Assembly (NCBI GenBank): GCA_030068145.1
Contig: JAPJBO010000205.1
Coordinates: forward strand, 225,014-289,013
Direction of reading: 5' to 3'
Origin: Diplonema papillatum
Lineage: Eukaryota; Euglenozoa; Diplonemea; Diplonemida; Diplonemidae
Length of the DNA stretch: 64,000 bases
Below, piece by piece: positions 20,738 through 31,340 of this stretch. The notes beneath the pieces are model-generated. The model saw only the letters and a program-made list of their open reading frames with translations. It was not told where the DNA came from and did no database searches. How positions within the stretch are numbered: the first letter of the stretch is position 1; every line of letters begins with the position of its first letter. The position numbers and the translations under genes were made by a program.

Positions 20738-20945
20738 TGCTCTGTTAGCACGGACGGTCCTGCTGGATGTGGCAAACAGCCGCCTGCAACCTAGACTCCC
20801 ACAGCTGTCTTGTTTGCAGACACTCTGGTCCGTTGGTTCAGCGCTGACGATGGTCCGCCGTGGCTTAAAGAACCGAAACACGGCGCAGATAGGACTAGTG
20901 CAGGGCGTACCATTCCAAGCATGTTCTTGCAATTCCCCCGGCCCC
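20738..20945 (+). repeat. R6 repeat
   Basis: GTGCTCTGTTAGCACGG, CAGCCGCCTGCAA, GCAGACACTCTGG, GATGGTCCGCCGTGGCTTAA and AACACGGCGCAGATAGGACT, ending CATGTTCTTGCAATTCCCCC. It starts 15 bp after the hairpin at 20668-20723. Confidence 0.75.
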
Positions 20946-21011
20946 CCCTCCACAAACGTTCACACGGCTCTCGTACCCGTATCTGTTTTTTTTTTTAACC
21001 AAACATGATAT

Positions 21012-21182
21012 GTTGGAGGAAATGAGAAGCTCGTCGCCGCGAACCGTGGCGTTTTCACTTGCGTCCTGAATCCAGCTTTACGTAAAAAACGATCAGGCAC
21101 TGCGTTCAACGAGAATCTCTTCCCATCATCATCACTAGTTTTGCATTAGCCGCGGTTGTGCGAGTGACGAGCTCTTATTATT
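21012..21182 (+). repeat. R9 dispersed repeat
   Basis: Best-preserved R9 copy. See 1612-1747. Contains GCTCGTCGCCGCGAACCGT and AGCCGCGGTTGTGCGAGTGA. Confidence 0.7.
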
Positions 21183-21282
21183 TGCTTCGGTGTCTTTTTC
21201 ACAATACAAACTGCGAGGAATAAACTGACACCGACGGGGAGGAGGCTGACCTAACGAGACAATGTCTGCCATTATTAGTTTT

Positions 21283-21535
21283 ACATAAGCGCCAGCTTGA
21301 AAGGAAATGCTCGACGATGCTGCCCGACAAAGAACAGAAGGAATCCCAAGTGCTGTAAGTACCGAACCACGTGTTGAACGGACGTGAGGTCATGCGGGTC
21401 TACCCCGACACGACAAATCACTCAAACACAACAGGTCAAAAGTCCTGAGTGAGAAAACAACACACGGTGGTGTAAGCGAAGAACAAATCAGATTGTGTTT
21501 GTATTGTATTTTCCCCCTACCTCTATTTTACCTCC
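21283..21535 (+). repeat. R2 repeat, 3' shortened
   Basis: Begins ACATAAGCGCCAGCTTGAAA and matches 8208-8497 until the TTTGTATTGTATTTTCCCCC segment, then diverges before the CTCGAGTATTTT-type end. Confidence 0.85.
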
Positions 21536-21651
21536 AGCACTATTGATTTATCAGGGGAATTCTACTAGGTAAAACAAACGACCCTTAGGACACCTCGGTG
21601 CGCACTTGGATTGCGGGGAAAGGTTTGGTCATTGCTTGCGTCTCAGGAGTG

Positions 21652-21832
21652 CGTGAACGACGGAGAATTCCTGGAAATACTTGAGGAGGCTGCCAGTTGC
21701 GAAATCTGGAAAGGTATAGTGTGGTACTCATCGCCGATGACTCCCCACTATCGCAACAATCCAAATGTCGAAGGAGGTAGATGTGCTGTAGCCAACACGA
21801 AACACAGGTAAGGCAGTCCGTTGAGTATTTTC
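21652..21832 (+). repeat. R1 repeat with internal deletion
   Basis: Contains AAATACTTGAGGAGGCTGCC, GATGTGCTGTAGCC and CACGAAACACAGGTAAGGCA. The segment between the donor-like CACAGGTAA and the AAGGCAGTCC near the R1 end is absent, probably by recombination between short CACAGG/CACAAGG repeats. Confidence 0.7.
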
Positions 21833-22330
21833 ATTCGAAAGAACCCTAAACGACTGAAACACGTGTTCCGCCCGTCCGCTCTCCCACTCATCTCAAAATA
21901 CGCGCTTTGCGCTTTTATGCCGCAGATGGCGGGCGTGATCGAAAAAAGCACTGTTTCTTCATGTAGGGAACCCCAAAAATGTCTACAAAAAGGTGTATCA
22001 AAAAAGCAAGTGAACATACACTCTCAAAAAGCACTTGACACTAGAAACAGTACTGTTTTAGTGCGCTGATCACGTCGTACCGGGTGCGGGTGCACCGTTC
22101 CACACATACGAACAGGCCTGCAAAAGAGCAAGCGACACAGCTGAGGGCGTGTGTTTCGAACAGAAAGGAGACCCTAAAATCCGAGCATCTCAAGCGAACT
22201 TTGATTCTAAAAAGCGCTCGGTTCTGGGAGAACTCCCAAGGAGTGGGTGTGCTACGTCACTGCTGAGGCTCCAGCCGACTGTTCGTACATAGGGGGCTAC
22301 AACGCAGCCTTTTGCGGTACGCGGGCGAGG
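21833..22330. other. non-coding stretch with an R7 relic
   Basis: Degraded R7 tail at 22165-22215. No gene. Confidence 0.4.
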
Positions 22331-22357
22331 CGTGTGTGTGTGTGTGTGTGTGTGTGG
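22331..22357. repeat. (TG)n microsatellite
   Basis: About 13 TG units. Confidence 0.95.
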
Positions 22358-22535
22358 CTGTAGAGTTTGTCTGGGGTTGTCTAAGTTAGGGTCGAGTCCA
22401 CTGTCTGCTTTGGGAGCTTCGGTCTCCTATCGAAGGGTGGGTATTTTTTGGGAGACTGATTGCGGAGGGGTCGAATCACCCCATGATGAGCGCGAGTGTG
22501 TCTGTGTTATGTGCGCCTCTTTGAGTTTTTGTTTT

Positions 22536-22812
22536 ACATAAGCGCCAGCTTGAAAGAAAATGCTCGACGATGCTGCCCGACAAAGAACAGAAGGGATCCC
22601 AAGTGCTGTAACTACCGAACCACGTGTTGAACGGACGTGAGGTCATGCGGGTCTACCCCTACACGACAAATCACACAAACACAACAGGTCAAAGTCCTGA
22701 GTGAGAAAGCAACACACGGTGGTGTAAGCGAAGAACAAATCAGATTGTGTTTGTATTGTATTTGCCCCTTACCTCTATATTTCCCCCCTTCCATTCGGAG
22801 TCGAAGCAGCAT
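22536..22812 (+). repeat. R2 repeat, nearly complete
   Basis: Matches 8208-8497 closely from ACATAAGCGCCAGCTTGAAA to CATTCGGAGTCGAAGCAGCA. The final TCGAGTATTTT is missing. Confidence 0.85.
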
Positions 22813-23077
22813 GCGTCTGGGGATCTTTCTACAAATCGTCAAGCTAAACAACTGAAACCCATTTCAACTTATCCGACCACTTGTTGGATTTTTCGGAGCG
22901 TCTTGGGGCGGTGGTTCCCAGTTTTGGACTTTCTGATGACCCCCCCCCTTTTCGGTCAAAATGGTCCTTTGCAACATGCGAGTCCTTTGTCGTCCCCGAC
23001 TGTACCACCACCAACGACAACAATGCACAAGAGTCTGCACTTCGAAAAAGGTCATGACAGTTTCGTTGTAGCGGACA

Positions 23078-23252
23078 CCTTTGTGGTACGTCGCCTTAGT
23101 GGTACGTCGCCTTTGTGGTACGTCGCCTTTGTGGTACGTAGCCTTTGTGGTACGTCGCCTTTGTGGTACGTCGCCTTTGTGGTACGTCGCCCTTGTGGTA
23201 CGTCGCCTTTGTGGTACGTCGCCTTTGTGGTACGTCGCCTTTGTGGTACGTC
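23078..23252 (+). repeat. 16 bp minisatellite, ~11 units
   Basis: Unit TTTGTGGTACGTCGCC. Most units are identical and a few differ at one or two bases. Three units span 16 codons, which explains the open frames across it. Confidence 0.95.
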
Positions 23253-24200
23253 ATCGAAACGGACACCTTTGAAGGAACAGGAGAACGCACGAAGAACCGA
23301 ATCCCTTGAAAGCGGATTTCACCAACATGCGGAACAACATCCGAAGCGCCAAGCCGCAACAAATGAGTCTATCGGGAGAGAGAGGGGGAGCTGACGCCAG
23401 GCGCGCCTTCAAACGTTTATTTCACACAACCCTGCAAGAATACGGGAGCAGCAAACGTGCATTTTTCTGTTTGGTTTCTTTCTTCTTTTTTCTTTCCCCC
23501 CACCATTCTATTCTTCTTCCCCCGGCTCTTTCTTTTGTTTTTTTTCCATGCTCCTTTTTGTTCTCGTTTTTTTCCTTACGGGTCAGCACCCGCCTCCCCC
23601 CTCACACTCAGAATTAACGAAGTGATTCTTTTTGTTTCAGGCATAAACACAGACGCTAAAGCACCAGAGTCTACGTACACATTTGAATTCGGGTATGCTG
23701 AGGGCCGGAGGATCAAGAACTTTGCAAACGAAGTATTTCCATGCTTTATCATTTAACCAGCAGTACGCTGATGCTCAGCCAACTGGGCCACCTTGCAACC
23801 TGGCGTGCGGGGTGGACCTGTCGGTCACCACCGAAACACACAATGACCACAGGAGCAACCAGCCAATCCCCCCGAGAGAGTGTGTGTGAACATATCAAAG
23901 AAAGGTCAAGGGTGGCCGTCTCGCCCCGGCTTGCCCAGGGACTCGTACCCACCTGCATACCTTCTCTTAGTCGTCGCTACCGCGCTGACCTTTCATATTG
24001 AAGTAGATTAAAAGCATGGTCAGCCGGTAAAATCCAACTCCAATCCAAAAAGACATATTTAAGAGGCAGCATATGAAGGAGGAGTGCGAGGTTTGCGAGA
24101 CGCGCTCCCACGCAACCCAGTCAGGCAGAGAGTGTTCAGGCGGCGGTTGACTGTTAGCCGGAAGCTATTGTGTCTCTGTGTGCGTCTTCCTCCCACCCCC
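23253..24200. other. non-coding stretch
   Basis: Pyrimidine-rich 23460-23600, otherwise nothing recognised. Confidence 0.35.
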
Positions 24201-24204
24201 GTTG

Positions 24205-24322
24205 GTTTTTTGTATAAGCACCTGCTTGATGCAGCCAGAGGCGAAATCTCAAAGGAGTCAAATGTGCTGTAGCCCTCACGAAACACAGGTAAATCTGGGT
24301 CAAGTGGCGGGCGTAAGCCTTG
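24205..24322 (+). repeat. R1 repeat, 5' half
   Basis: TATAAGCACCTGCTTGATGC, AAATGTGCTGTAGCCCTCAC, GAAACACAGGTAAATCTGGG and GCGGGCGTAAGC. The 3' half is absent. Confidence 0.75.
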
Positions 24323-24394
24323 TTTTCTTTTGTGTCTGTTTTTCAATAAACCAAAACTACGCATTTCTTTTCGCATTTTCTTGAAATTCAGGGC

Positions 24395-24475
24395 ATTAGC
24401 TTGGTCTCCGGCCCATTTTCCAAAATTTGGATTGACGGTCCAAATGTGGATATAGAAGCTAATCCCCTGTTTCTT
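24395..24475 (-). repeat. dispersed repeat shared with 62810-62880
   Basis: Reverse complement contains GGGGATTAGCTTCTATAT, CCACATTTGGACCGTCA and ATCCAAATTTTGGAAAATG, which closely match 62811-62872 on the forward strand. Confidence 0.65.
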
Positions 24476-24555
24476 CTTATCTTTCCCGCCACCCCCCACC
24501 TGCGCCCCGTTCAGATCCTCTTCGTTTGTTTCGGTCCTCCTTGACATGCTCTTTG

Positions 24556-24556
24556 T

Positions 24557-24590
<34 letters not shown>

Positions 24591-24591
24591 G
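24556..24591. repeat. (TG)n microsatellite
   Basis: About 17 TG units followed by TTGCAG. Confidence 0.95.
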
Positions 24592-25347
24592 CAGCCTCTT
24601 CCATCACGCAATCTCGCCGCCTGAGTTCTACCTCGCGCCCTCTTTTCCGGATCCTTCTCCAACCTTCTCTTCGAACTTCACTCAAGCGATTCAGAACCCG
24701 TTTCTTTCCACCACTTCTGTTGTATACACCACGAGCATTGCCGTCGTGCGAAAACTACTTATACGTCTCTCACTTTGATGACTCTAAGGCCCGCCTTAAG
24801 AGCCCCTCGTGCCTGACAATCCCATTGCGGCTAGCTCCAAAACAGTCCTCGCCACTCATCATCCTCTTCTGGAGTACTCGTCTGCGGGCATGCGGTCAGT
24901 CGAGATCCAAGCAACACGGGAAGACTCAAAGGAGGAAACAATCCGTTCGTAACGGGCAACAAGTTGGCTTGCCAGGCGGAGTTGCGTCGGCGCGAACGGG
25001 ATAGGGCAGCGCGCGCCTGGCGAGGCGGCTTCGCCGTTATAACACGCAGCAGCATGGTAGCGTCGTAGGCACACCCATAAACGGCGTTGGAGACAAGATT
25101 AGCGGAAAGCACGCGGGTGGCCCACGCCGTGGTAGGCAACGGGTAATGCCCGCTCGGTATTGCACGTAATTTCAGTGTACGCACGAGAGGGAAAGGAGTC
25201 AGGTGTTGTCAGGGAGCGGGAACGGTTCCTGTCCAGTGTGGGGGCTGGCACCGGTGCTGGCCGGTGCCCGGTGCTGAGCACCAGCGCCGGGCACCGCTGT
25301 GCTGGCGGTGTTCTCCGGTTGCTGGAAATAACTTCGGTTTTCACACC
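24592..25347. other. non-coding stretch with GC-rich palindromes
   Basis: 25240-25315 is dense in inverted repeats, such as GGTGCCCGG/CCGGGCACC with TGCT/AGCA inside. No gene supported. Confidence 0.4.
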
Positions 25348-25635
25348 TCAAAAAGCCCCCCAAAAAAAAGCGGGGAAAAGTGTTGAAACCATAGTTTGGG
25401 CCTCTTTTTCGGTTTTTTTGAGCAGCAGTTTTTTCAGTTGCACCCCCACACTCATCGCCTCAGCCATGAGTTGCAGGATTTCCGTGGGCAGTTGCTGCAG
25501 TTCGAAAGCACGCCACGCGTGCAGTCCGGGTGAAGAGTTCCTCTTGAGCGCCGCCTTCACATCTGCCGCGCCGATTGTCTTGCAGTCCATTCGCTGTGGG
25601 GCCGGGAGATGCCCCGCGTCGTAATGGGGAAGCAC
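25348..25635 (-). mobile_element. LINE reverse-transcriptase fragment
   Basis: The reverse strand encodes TIGAADVKAALKRNSSPGLH then AWRAFELQQLPTEILQLMAE. This matches the region just before the LINE RT core (ApGlDGWraaELkaLPpei type), known from LINEs of many protists. The match fades after about residue 65. RT catalytic motifs, endonuclease and 3' tail are not seen. It is a short decayed piece. Role and extent are inferred from this one motif. Confidence 0.5.
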
Positions 25636-26661
25636 CCAGACTCAGTGGGGGGATGCGGTCGAGACCGAAGGGCGGTGCAGAGCAATTAATGCATGCTACC
25701 TCTTGCCGAAGCCAGGGAGCACGGGCGACCCTTTGTTGCAGCGACCAATATCAATCACACCGGCTGTATAGAGTGTGGGGGCAATATGGGCCCGGGAGGC
25801 GTGAGAATGGATGGACAAAGTTGTGCCAAGCGGCCTCACGGATGCCGAAAGAAGCACGGAACGGTCGACCTGGTCTGACCCGCAGCCCTCATCGAGGAAG
25901 CGCACTTGACAGGAGAGCCCTTTTAAGGACTGGCCCTCGATTTCAAAGTAAGGTAAAGAAAGGGTTTTAGACATGGTGCCGATCGATATCGCCTTCCGGT
26001 TAGCAGAGGAGCTGGGGTTTGACCCAGACCTTGCGCGCAGCATACACATGCAGCGCCACTTCGTGATAGGAGAAGGCTTCGTGCCAACGAACTGTCGATT
26101 GTCGCGCCTCGAGGGTGCGCCTCGTCAGTCCGTGCCATGCAACTTCACAAACCACCTGCATTTCGGACACCTCCTGCGAATGGAGCACGGCGTGCTCCAT
26201 CGTGACAGCGAAGTACCGGAACAAACCTCGTTCCCTGCGAAGGTTGCCCCCGAGGGGACGGGGGCAGTGCACATAGTAGCTAGAAGGCGTGCACAAACGA
26301 TAGAGAGTGCACTTGGCAAGAAGAAGGCGCGACATGTTTCTTAAACGAGTGTTGCCAGATTAGGTTTCACTGAACGGTGCTGTGCGGCGGATGCAATTCT
26401 GCACAGCCCACAGATTGGAGCGTTGTGGCGAAGGTGAAGCTGACAAAGGAGGGATCGCGAGGTGCTGTTCGAGACACCACCCCCAGTTGAATACGGACCC
26501 CTACTCGCGACCTGCGGGAGCATCAGCGGTTACTTGAAGCTGAAGGAGGCGTCAACGCCTCTCGGCACCACGTAAAAACAGGTCTACAACACACACGCAC
26601 ACAAAAAAGAAAACGCAGTATTGATGCGGTCGAAAGGCGGCCTCGTGTCGGAAACTGCGTG
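25636..26661. other. unassigned stretch before the modular gene
   Basis: Several medium open frames on both strands overlap each other and none is recognised. A 9 bp hairpin ATGGAGCAC/GTGCTCCAT lies at 26179-26199. Further LINE sequence or an upstream exon cannot be excluded. Confidence 0.35.
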
Positions 26662-29600
26662 ATGCGACCTTGCGAAGAAGAACAAGGATGTAAACGCTAC
26701 CTGAAGCGCGGGGAGCCCGAAAGAGCGGTCCGGAGAACCCTCAGCAGCGAAGGGCGGCCCCCGTGGCATACGCTGCCGTTCAGCCGGGACAGGTACCACG
26801 CCTCGCTGCGAGCGGCGGCGGGCGAGGTCCGCGACGCCCGGCAGCAGATGCGCGCAATGCCGGCACCGGGCCCCGACCGGAAAAGGGGCAGCCGAGCCGC
26901 GTCTCCGCCGGCCACCGCCGCAAGCCCCGGGTCCAACAAGGCCGGCCTGCCCCCGCCAGCCGCCGTCCGCGCCGCGCTGGCGCTCGACTCCTGGCACACC
27001 CGGACCAGCGGCATGCCCCCTTTCCTCTGGGTCACGGACACCGGCGCCCCCACCGGAACCCCTTGCGCAGGGGCCTACGCCCTGGTTGCCGGCGGCGTGC
27101 ACCACGGGCTCCCCGTTTGGAAGTCCACGCACGTGCAGGCAGTTCTCGATCCGGCGGCGAGGTGGCAGACGGCGGCGTTTTACATCCGCGCGCGGGCGCC
27201 GTTCGCGCAGCTGAAGGACAACGGCTGGGTGCTGTGCAGGGCCGCCGAGCCGGATTTTTCGGACAGCACTACCTTCGCCCTGTCCGGTCCACTGGTCGCA
27301 GGCGACCACAAACCGGGGCTGCAAGCCCCGCAAGACGTCGAGTGGCGGGGCAGTTGGAAGCTCACCGCGGCACCCGTGTACGACATGCCGTGCGCCGTCC
27401 GGGTGCAGGGACGGGTGTACCGAAGGGTCGACGGAGCTGCGATTCACGGGTGGCCGGTGTGGCTTGCCGACGACCACGCTGAGGCCGGCGGTTACCTTCA
27501 CTCGGCCGGGGATCAAACCTGGGTGGTCGCCCCGGGCTGCGTCCTCCACGACGATCGGACGGCCGACCTGCAGCTGACCCACGCGGTCTCGACCACGAAA
27601 GCAGCCCACGGCGGCAGGCCGCCCGACGACCCGTCCCTGCAATGGCGGACGCGCCGCGTGTCACGGCTGGGCATCCTCTGGGTCGACCTCCCGCACTCCG
27701 ATCTATTCGACGTCGGGACGCAGGACCGCTCCCCCAGGTACCCACACCCGTTCTTGAATAATCCCCGGGGGGCCAAAGATTGCTGGTATACAGAGTTGGA
27801 CAGCCAAAGTTCTTTTTTGTAAGAAGAACAATGCGTTGATGGTTCTAAGTTTGTTGTGTCATCGTACAACATATTTCTTGCCGAAGTCAGGCTACCGGGC
27901 TCCCGTCCAACTATCACAGTCTATCAGCAGTTTATCACGTCTACAAGAGTATCTGCAATGGAAATCCCCCGCCGGCCAGAGCACCTGCAGCGCCAACTCC
28001 GGCGCCGCCACCCACTGTAGCAGAGCCCTTGCCAGCCGTAGCAGCTGGAAGAGAAGTGAGGAGAGATGGTCCCTGGCACACTAACTCGTCTCTCTCCCTG
28101 GAAACTTCGACGATCCGTACTGTCTACATACACCACAGCCCCGACATTGTTTGTCCCCGCAGCGAAGCCGGGGACCTCGCGCGCGAGAGCAGCCTGTCTC
28201 CGCGAGCCCCGCCGGCCGCCCGAGCGGCGAAGCACGCCTTTTTCCTGCAAGCGTACACCGGGTCGACGGACTACCTCCCGGTCGGCACCTTCGGCCAGCC
28301 GCAGGCGCTGCACGCCCTGCTGACCGAGTTCGCGGGCGTGGTTCGGGGAGCGTACGGCGAAAGGATCGCTTTGTACGAGAAGAAGCTCCCAGACCCGCAG
28401 CCGGCGGAGGCGGCGGCCGGCGGAGACAAACCGGCCGACGACGCCGCCGAGCAGAAACGGGCGGAGATCCTGGCACGGTTCCGACAGGGCTCCGGCAAGT
28501 CCGCCATCGGCGAAGGGCCCGAAACCACGGCGAGGTCCCGGAAGGAGGCTGAGGTGCTGGCGCGTTTCCAGAACAAGTCTGGGAAATCAGCGGCCGGCGG
28601 GAAGGCCGGCCTCGGCGAAGAAGGCCCCGGAAAGCACGCGGCCAGGTCCGAGAAGCAGGCCGAGATCTTGGCGCGCTTCCAGAAGGGGTCCGGCAAGTCG
28701 GCGATCGGCGATGCGACCACTATCGACAAAGAAGATCCCGAGAAAAAAAAGATGGCAAAATCCGAGAAAGAAGCTGAGATCTTGGCGCGGTTCCAGAAGG
28801 GGTCTGGCAAGTCGGCGATCGGCGAAGCGACCACTTCCGACAAAGAAGAACCCGAGAAAGAAAAGATGTCAAAATCCGAGAAAGAAGCTGAGATCCTGGC
28901 GCGGTTCCAGAAGGGGTCCGGCAAATCCGCGATCGGCGAAGCGACCGCTCCCGACAACGAAGATCCCGAGAAGAAAAAGATGGCAAAAGCCGAGAAAGAA
29001 GCTGAGATCCTGGCGCGCTTCCAGAAGGGGTCCAGCAAATCCGGGACTGGCGAGGCGACCAGCCTCGACAAAGAAGAACCCGAGAAAGTGCCGGCGCGGT
29101 CCGAGGAAGGGCCACCCGGCTCGTCCGCGGCCGGCGCGCGCAAACCGAACGTCGAACAGGCAGGGTTGACAGATTCGGGCTCCGAGAATCCGGCAGATCC
29201 GCTGGACTGGACGGCCCGGTGCCTCGTTGTGCGCGAGGTGCTGGCCTATGTCGCGGGGGTGGCGTCCGCGGCGCCCGGGGAAGCCGCCATGCGGAAGGCG
29301 CTGGCTGCTCGGTTCGCGGGCGTCGACGAGATGCTGCGCGCGCAGCGCGTCCAGGCCGCCTGCGACGTCGCGAGGGACGCTGGCGTTGCCGGCGCGCCAG
29401 CGTACACCGCGGCTGCCGGCGGCGCCCCGACGCTGTCGCTGCGGAGGGTCGCGTACGAGCTGCGGGAGCGCAAGGCGAGCACGCCCGGCGATCCGTTGGC
29501 CATCGTTGCCGCTCGAGGGACGAAGCCGGAGGTGGCGGAAAAATTGCTGCGGCCGAGGCCGAGTCCCGCCGTTGGCCGCGAGAATTGCACGAGCCCCCCG

Positions 29601-30779
29601 CCCACGGCTGCCGGCAGCGACCCGACGCTTTCGCTGCGGAGCGTGGAAGCGAACACCAGAGACCAGCCAGCGGCCGAAAGCAGGCCAGGCCACGGCCTCC
29701 GCCGCGAGAATTGCACGAGCCCCCCGCCCACGGCTGCCGGCAGCGACCCGACGCTTTCGCCGCGGAGCGTGGAAGCGAACACCAGAAACCAGCCAGCGGC
29801 CGAAAGCAGGCCAGGCCACGGCCTCCGCCGCGAGAATTGCACGAGCCCCCCGCCCACGGCTGCCGGCAGCGACCCGTCGCTTTCCCTGCGGAGCGTGGAA
29901 GCGAACACCAGAGACCAGCCAGCGGCCGAAAGCAGGCCGGGCCACGGCCTCCGCCGCGAGAATTGCACGAGCCCCCCGCCCACGGCTGCCGGCAGCGCCC
30001 CGTCGCTTTCCCTGCGGAGCGTGGAGGCGAACACCAGAGACCAGCCAGCGGCCGAAAGCAGGCCAGGCCGAGACCGGCGCGGGCTGCTGGTCGAGGCTTG
30101 CCGCGCGATGGCCCGGTTTTCACTGGAGCCCAGCCCCGCCACGCTCGCGGCGCTCGGCCGGTCGGCGGCGTGGATCGTCGCCGCCGCGGCGCGCCTGGCG
30201 CCCGGCGGCGGGCGCCGCGGGGCGCGCGGGGCTGCCGCTTTCCTGGTGGTCCTCTCCCCCGAGACGGCGGCCGCCGCTCCTTCTGCCGACCGGCTCGTCG
30301 CGTCGACCGCCCTGCTGCTGCCGTCGTTCGCGCTGGCTGTGCGTGTCGACCCGGAGGCAGCGGCGGGTCCATCGCTGTTCCCGCCCGTGGCGCGGGCTTT
30401 GCTTGCGCAGGCGGCGTGCGAAGTGGCCACCGACGAGTGCTTGCTGGCTGCGAGGGTGCAGTGCGACGCCTACTGCCCGGTCGACGGGTTCGAAGGCGAT
30501 GCCATTGGCTTGCACCTGCTGCCGCCCGCTCTGTTCCGGGTGGTCAAGGGCCCGGCGACGGTGACCCTCGACTGCGGGCAAGGCCCGCGGGACGTCTGCG
30601 TCGTCGACGCACGAGCCGTCAAAACGCTTGCGCAGTGCTGGCCCCGCGACTTCCCAGAGCCCCGGCCGCCCGAGCCGCCCGAGCCGCCGGCCTTGCCGCC
30701 CAGGAGCCCCATCAACCGCTGCAAGCAGGGCCGCCCCCGCGTCCGACTTTCCCAATTATGTACGCCGGCCAACGTGTAG
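26662..30779 (+). CDS. large modular repeat protein, unknown function (two exons)
   Basis: Join of 26662-27737 and 28163-30779, about 1230 residues. The intron 27738-28162 is GT-AG, phase 2, and rejoins the frame exactly. Exon 1 has a basic, Pro/Ala-rich N-terminus and two related modules with a GLPVWK / GWPVWL core, aromatic residues and a W near the end, each ~70-90 residues. Exon 2 starts with a unique segment (about residues 360-465). Six ~38-residue repeats with core EILARFQKGSGKSAIG follow, charged in between. Next are a unique helical Ala-rich region, four 42-residue repeats (RENCTSPPPTAAGS...), and an Ala-rich C-terminal domain. There is no signal peptide or membrane segment. GC-rich third positions and the frame-preserving intron argue for a real gene. 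The last ~20 residues look like read-through of less constrained sequence. I do not recognise the family. Confidence 0.75.
28440..29075 (+). repeat. in-gene tandem repeat, six ~114 bp units
   Basis: Encodes (A/E)EILARFQKGSGKSAIGEAT units separated by acidic/basic linkers. Units 3-5 are close in sequence, while units 1, 2 and 6 are diverged, as expected when an array grows from the middle. Confidence 0.85.
29576..30072 (+). repeat. in-gene tandem repeat, four 126 bp units
   Basis: Units begin at about 29578, 29704, 29830 and 29956. They are nearly identical at the base level, differing at only a few sites each. The TLSLRSV core resembles the unique TLSLRRV just upstream (29430-29455), a likely source. 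Confidence 0.9.
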
Positions 30780-30943
30780 CGCGGACGACTGTGTGTGAGG
30801 CTGCTCCTCATGCAGTGAGGGCAGCAAGGTTGTGGCGTGATGAGGCGTTTTGTGTCGGGTCAACCTAGTTTAAGAATTACAAGGTTACGCCGTTCTCTTC
30901 ATGCGTTAGCAACGTGTGGAGTGGAATAAGACGTTTCTCCTTC

Positions 30944-31170
30944 GCTTGCACCTGCTGCCGCCCGCTCCTGTTCCGGGTGGTCAAGGGCCCGGCGACGGTG
31001 CCCCAGGACGGCGGGCAAGGCTCGCGTGTGCGTCGTTGACGCGTGGGCTTGCGCAGCGCTGGCCCCGCCGGTCCTGCCACCCCGAAGCCCCATCAGCCGT
31101 GCAAACCCGGCAAGCAGGGCCGCCCCCTCCAACTTTCCCAATTGTGCACGCCGGCCACGTGTAGCGCGCA
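30944..31170 (+). pseudogene. broken tandem copy of the modular gene 3' end
   Basis: Repeats 30509-30784: CTTGCACCTGCTGCCGCCCG, TTCCGGGTGGTCAAGGGCCC, CAGGGCCGCCCCC, CTTTCCCAATT and CGCCGGCCA...GTGTAGCGCG. Internal deletions disrupt the frame. A third, very short relic (GGCTTGCACCTG, then CGTTAGCA and TGTGGAGTGG) lies at 31300-31340, giving a period of roughly 360-435 bp. Confidence 0.8.
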
Positions 31171-31340
31171 CGTGACGCGTCGTTGTTTCCAGACTCGTCT
31201 CGTGCGAGCGTGTTGAGTCTGCTCACACTTGTGAGTGCTCGCTGGTAAGGGTACGCTGGAAGGGGCGTATTGTGTCCAATGAACCCAGTTCATGCGGTAG
31301 GCTTGCACCTGTTTTGGCGTTAGCAGCATGTGGAGTGGGT

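Noticed and set aside
22747-23394. 215-codon frame with VVRRLCGTSPLWYVAF repeats
   Set aside because: The repeat peptide is just the 16 bp minisatellite read in three frames. The remainder starts inside R2.
25973-26344. 124-codon forward frame near the LINE scrap
   Set aside because: Contains no recognisable motif and overlaps equally long reverse frames.
28465-29050. Walker A (P-loop) in GSGKS repeats
   Set aside because: The Gly needed four residues before GKS is absent (sequence reads RFQKGSGKS), and no Walker B or NTPase fold follows.
28720-30372. long reverse-strand and alternate forward frames across the modular gene
   Set aside because: They exist because tandem repeats and GC-rich codons lack stops in several frames. 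Only the frame that splices in phase is kept.
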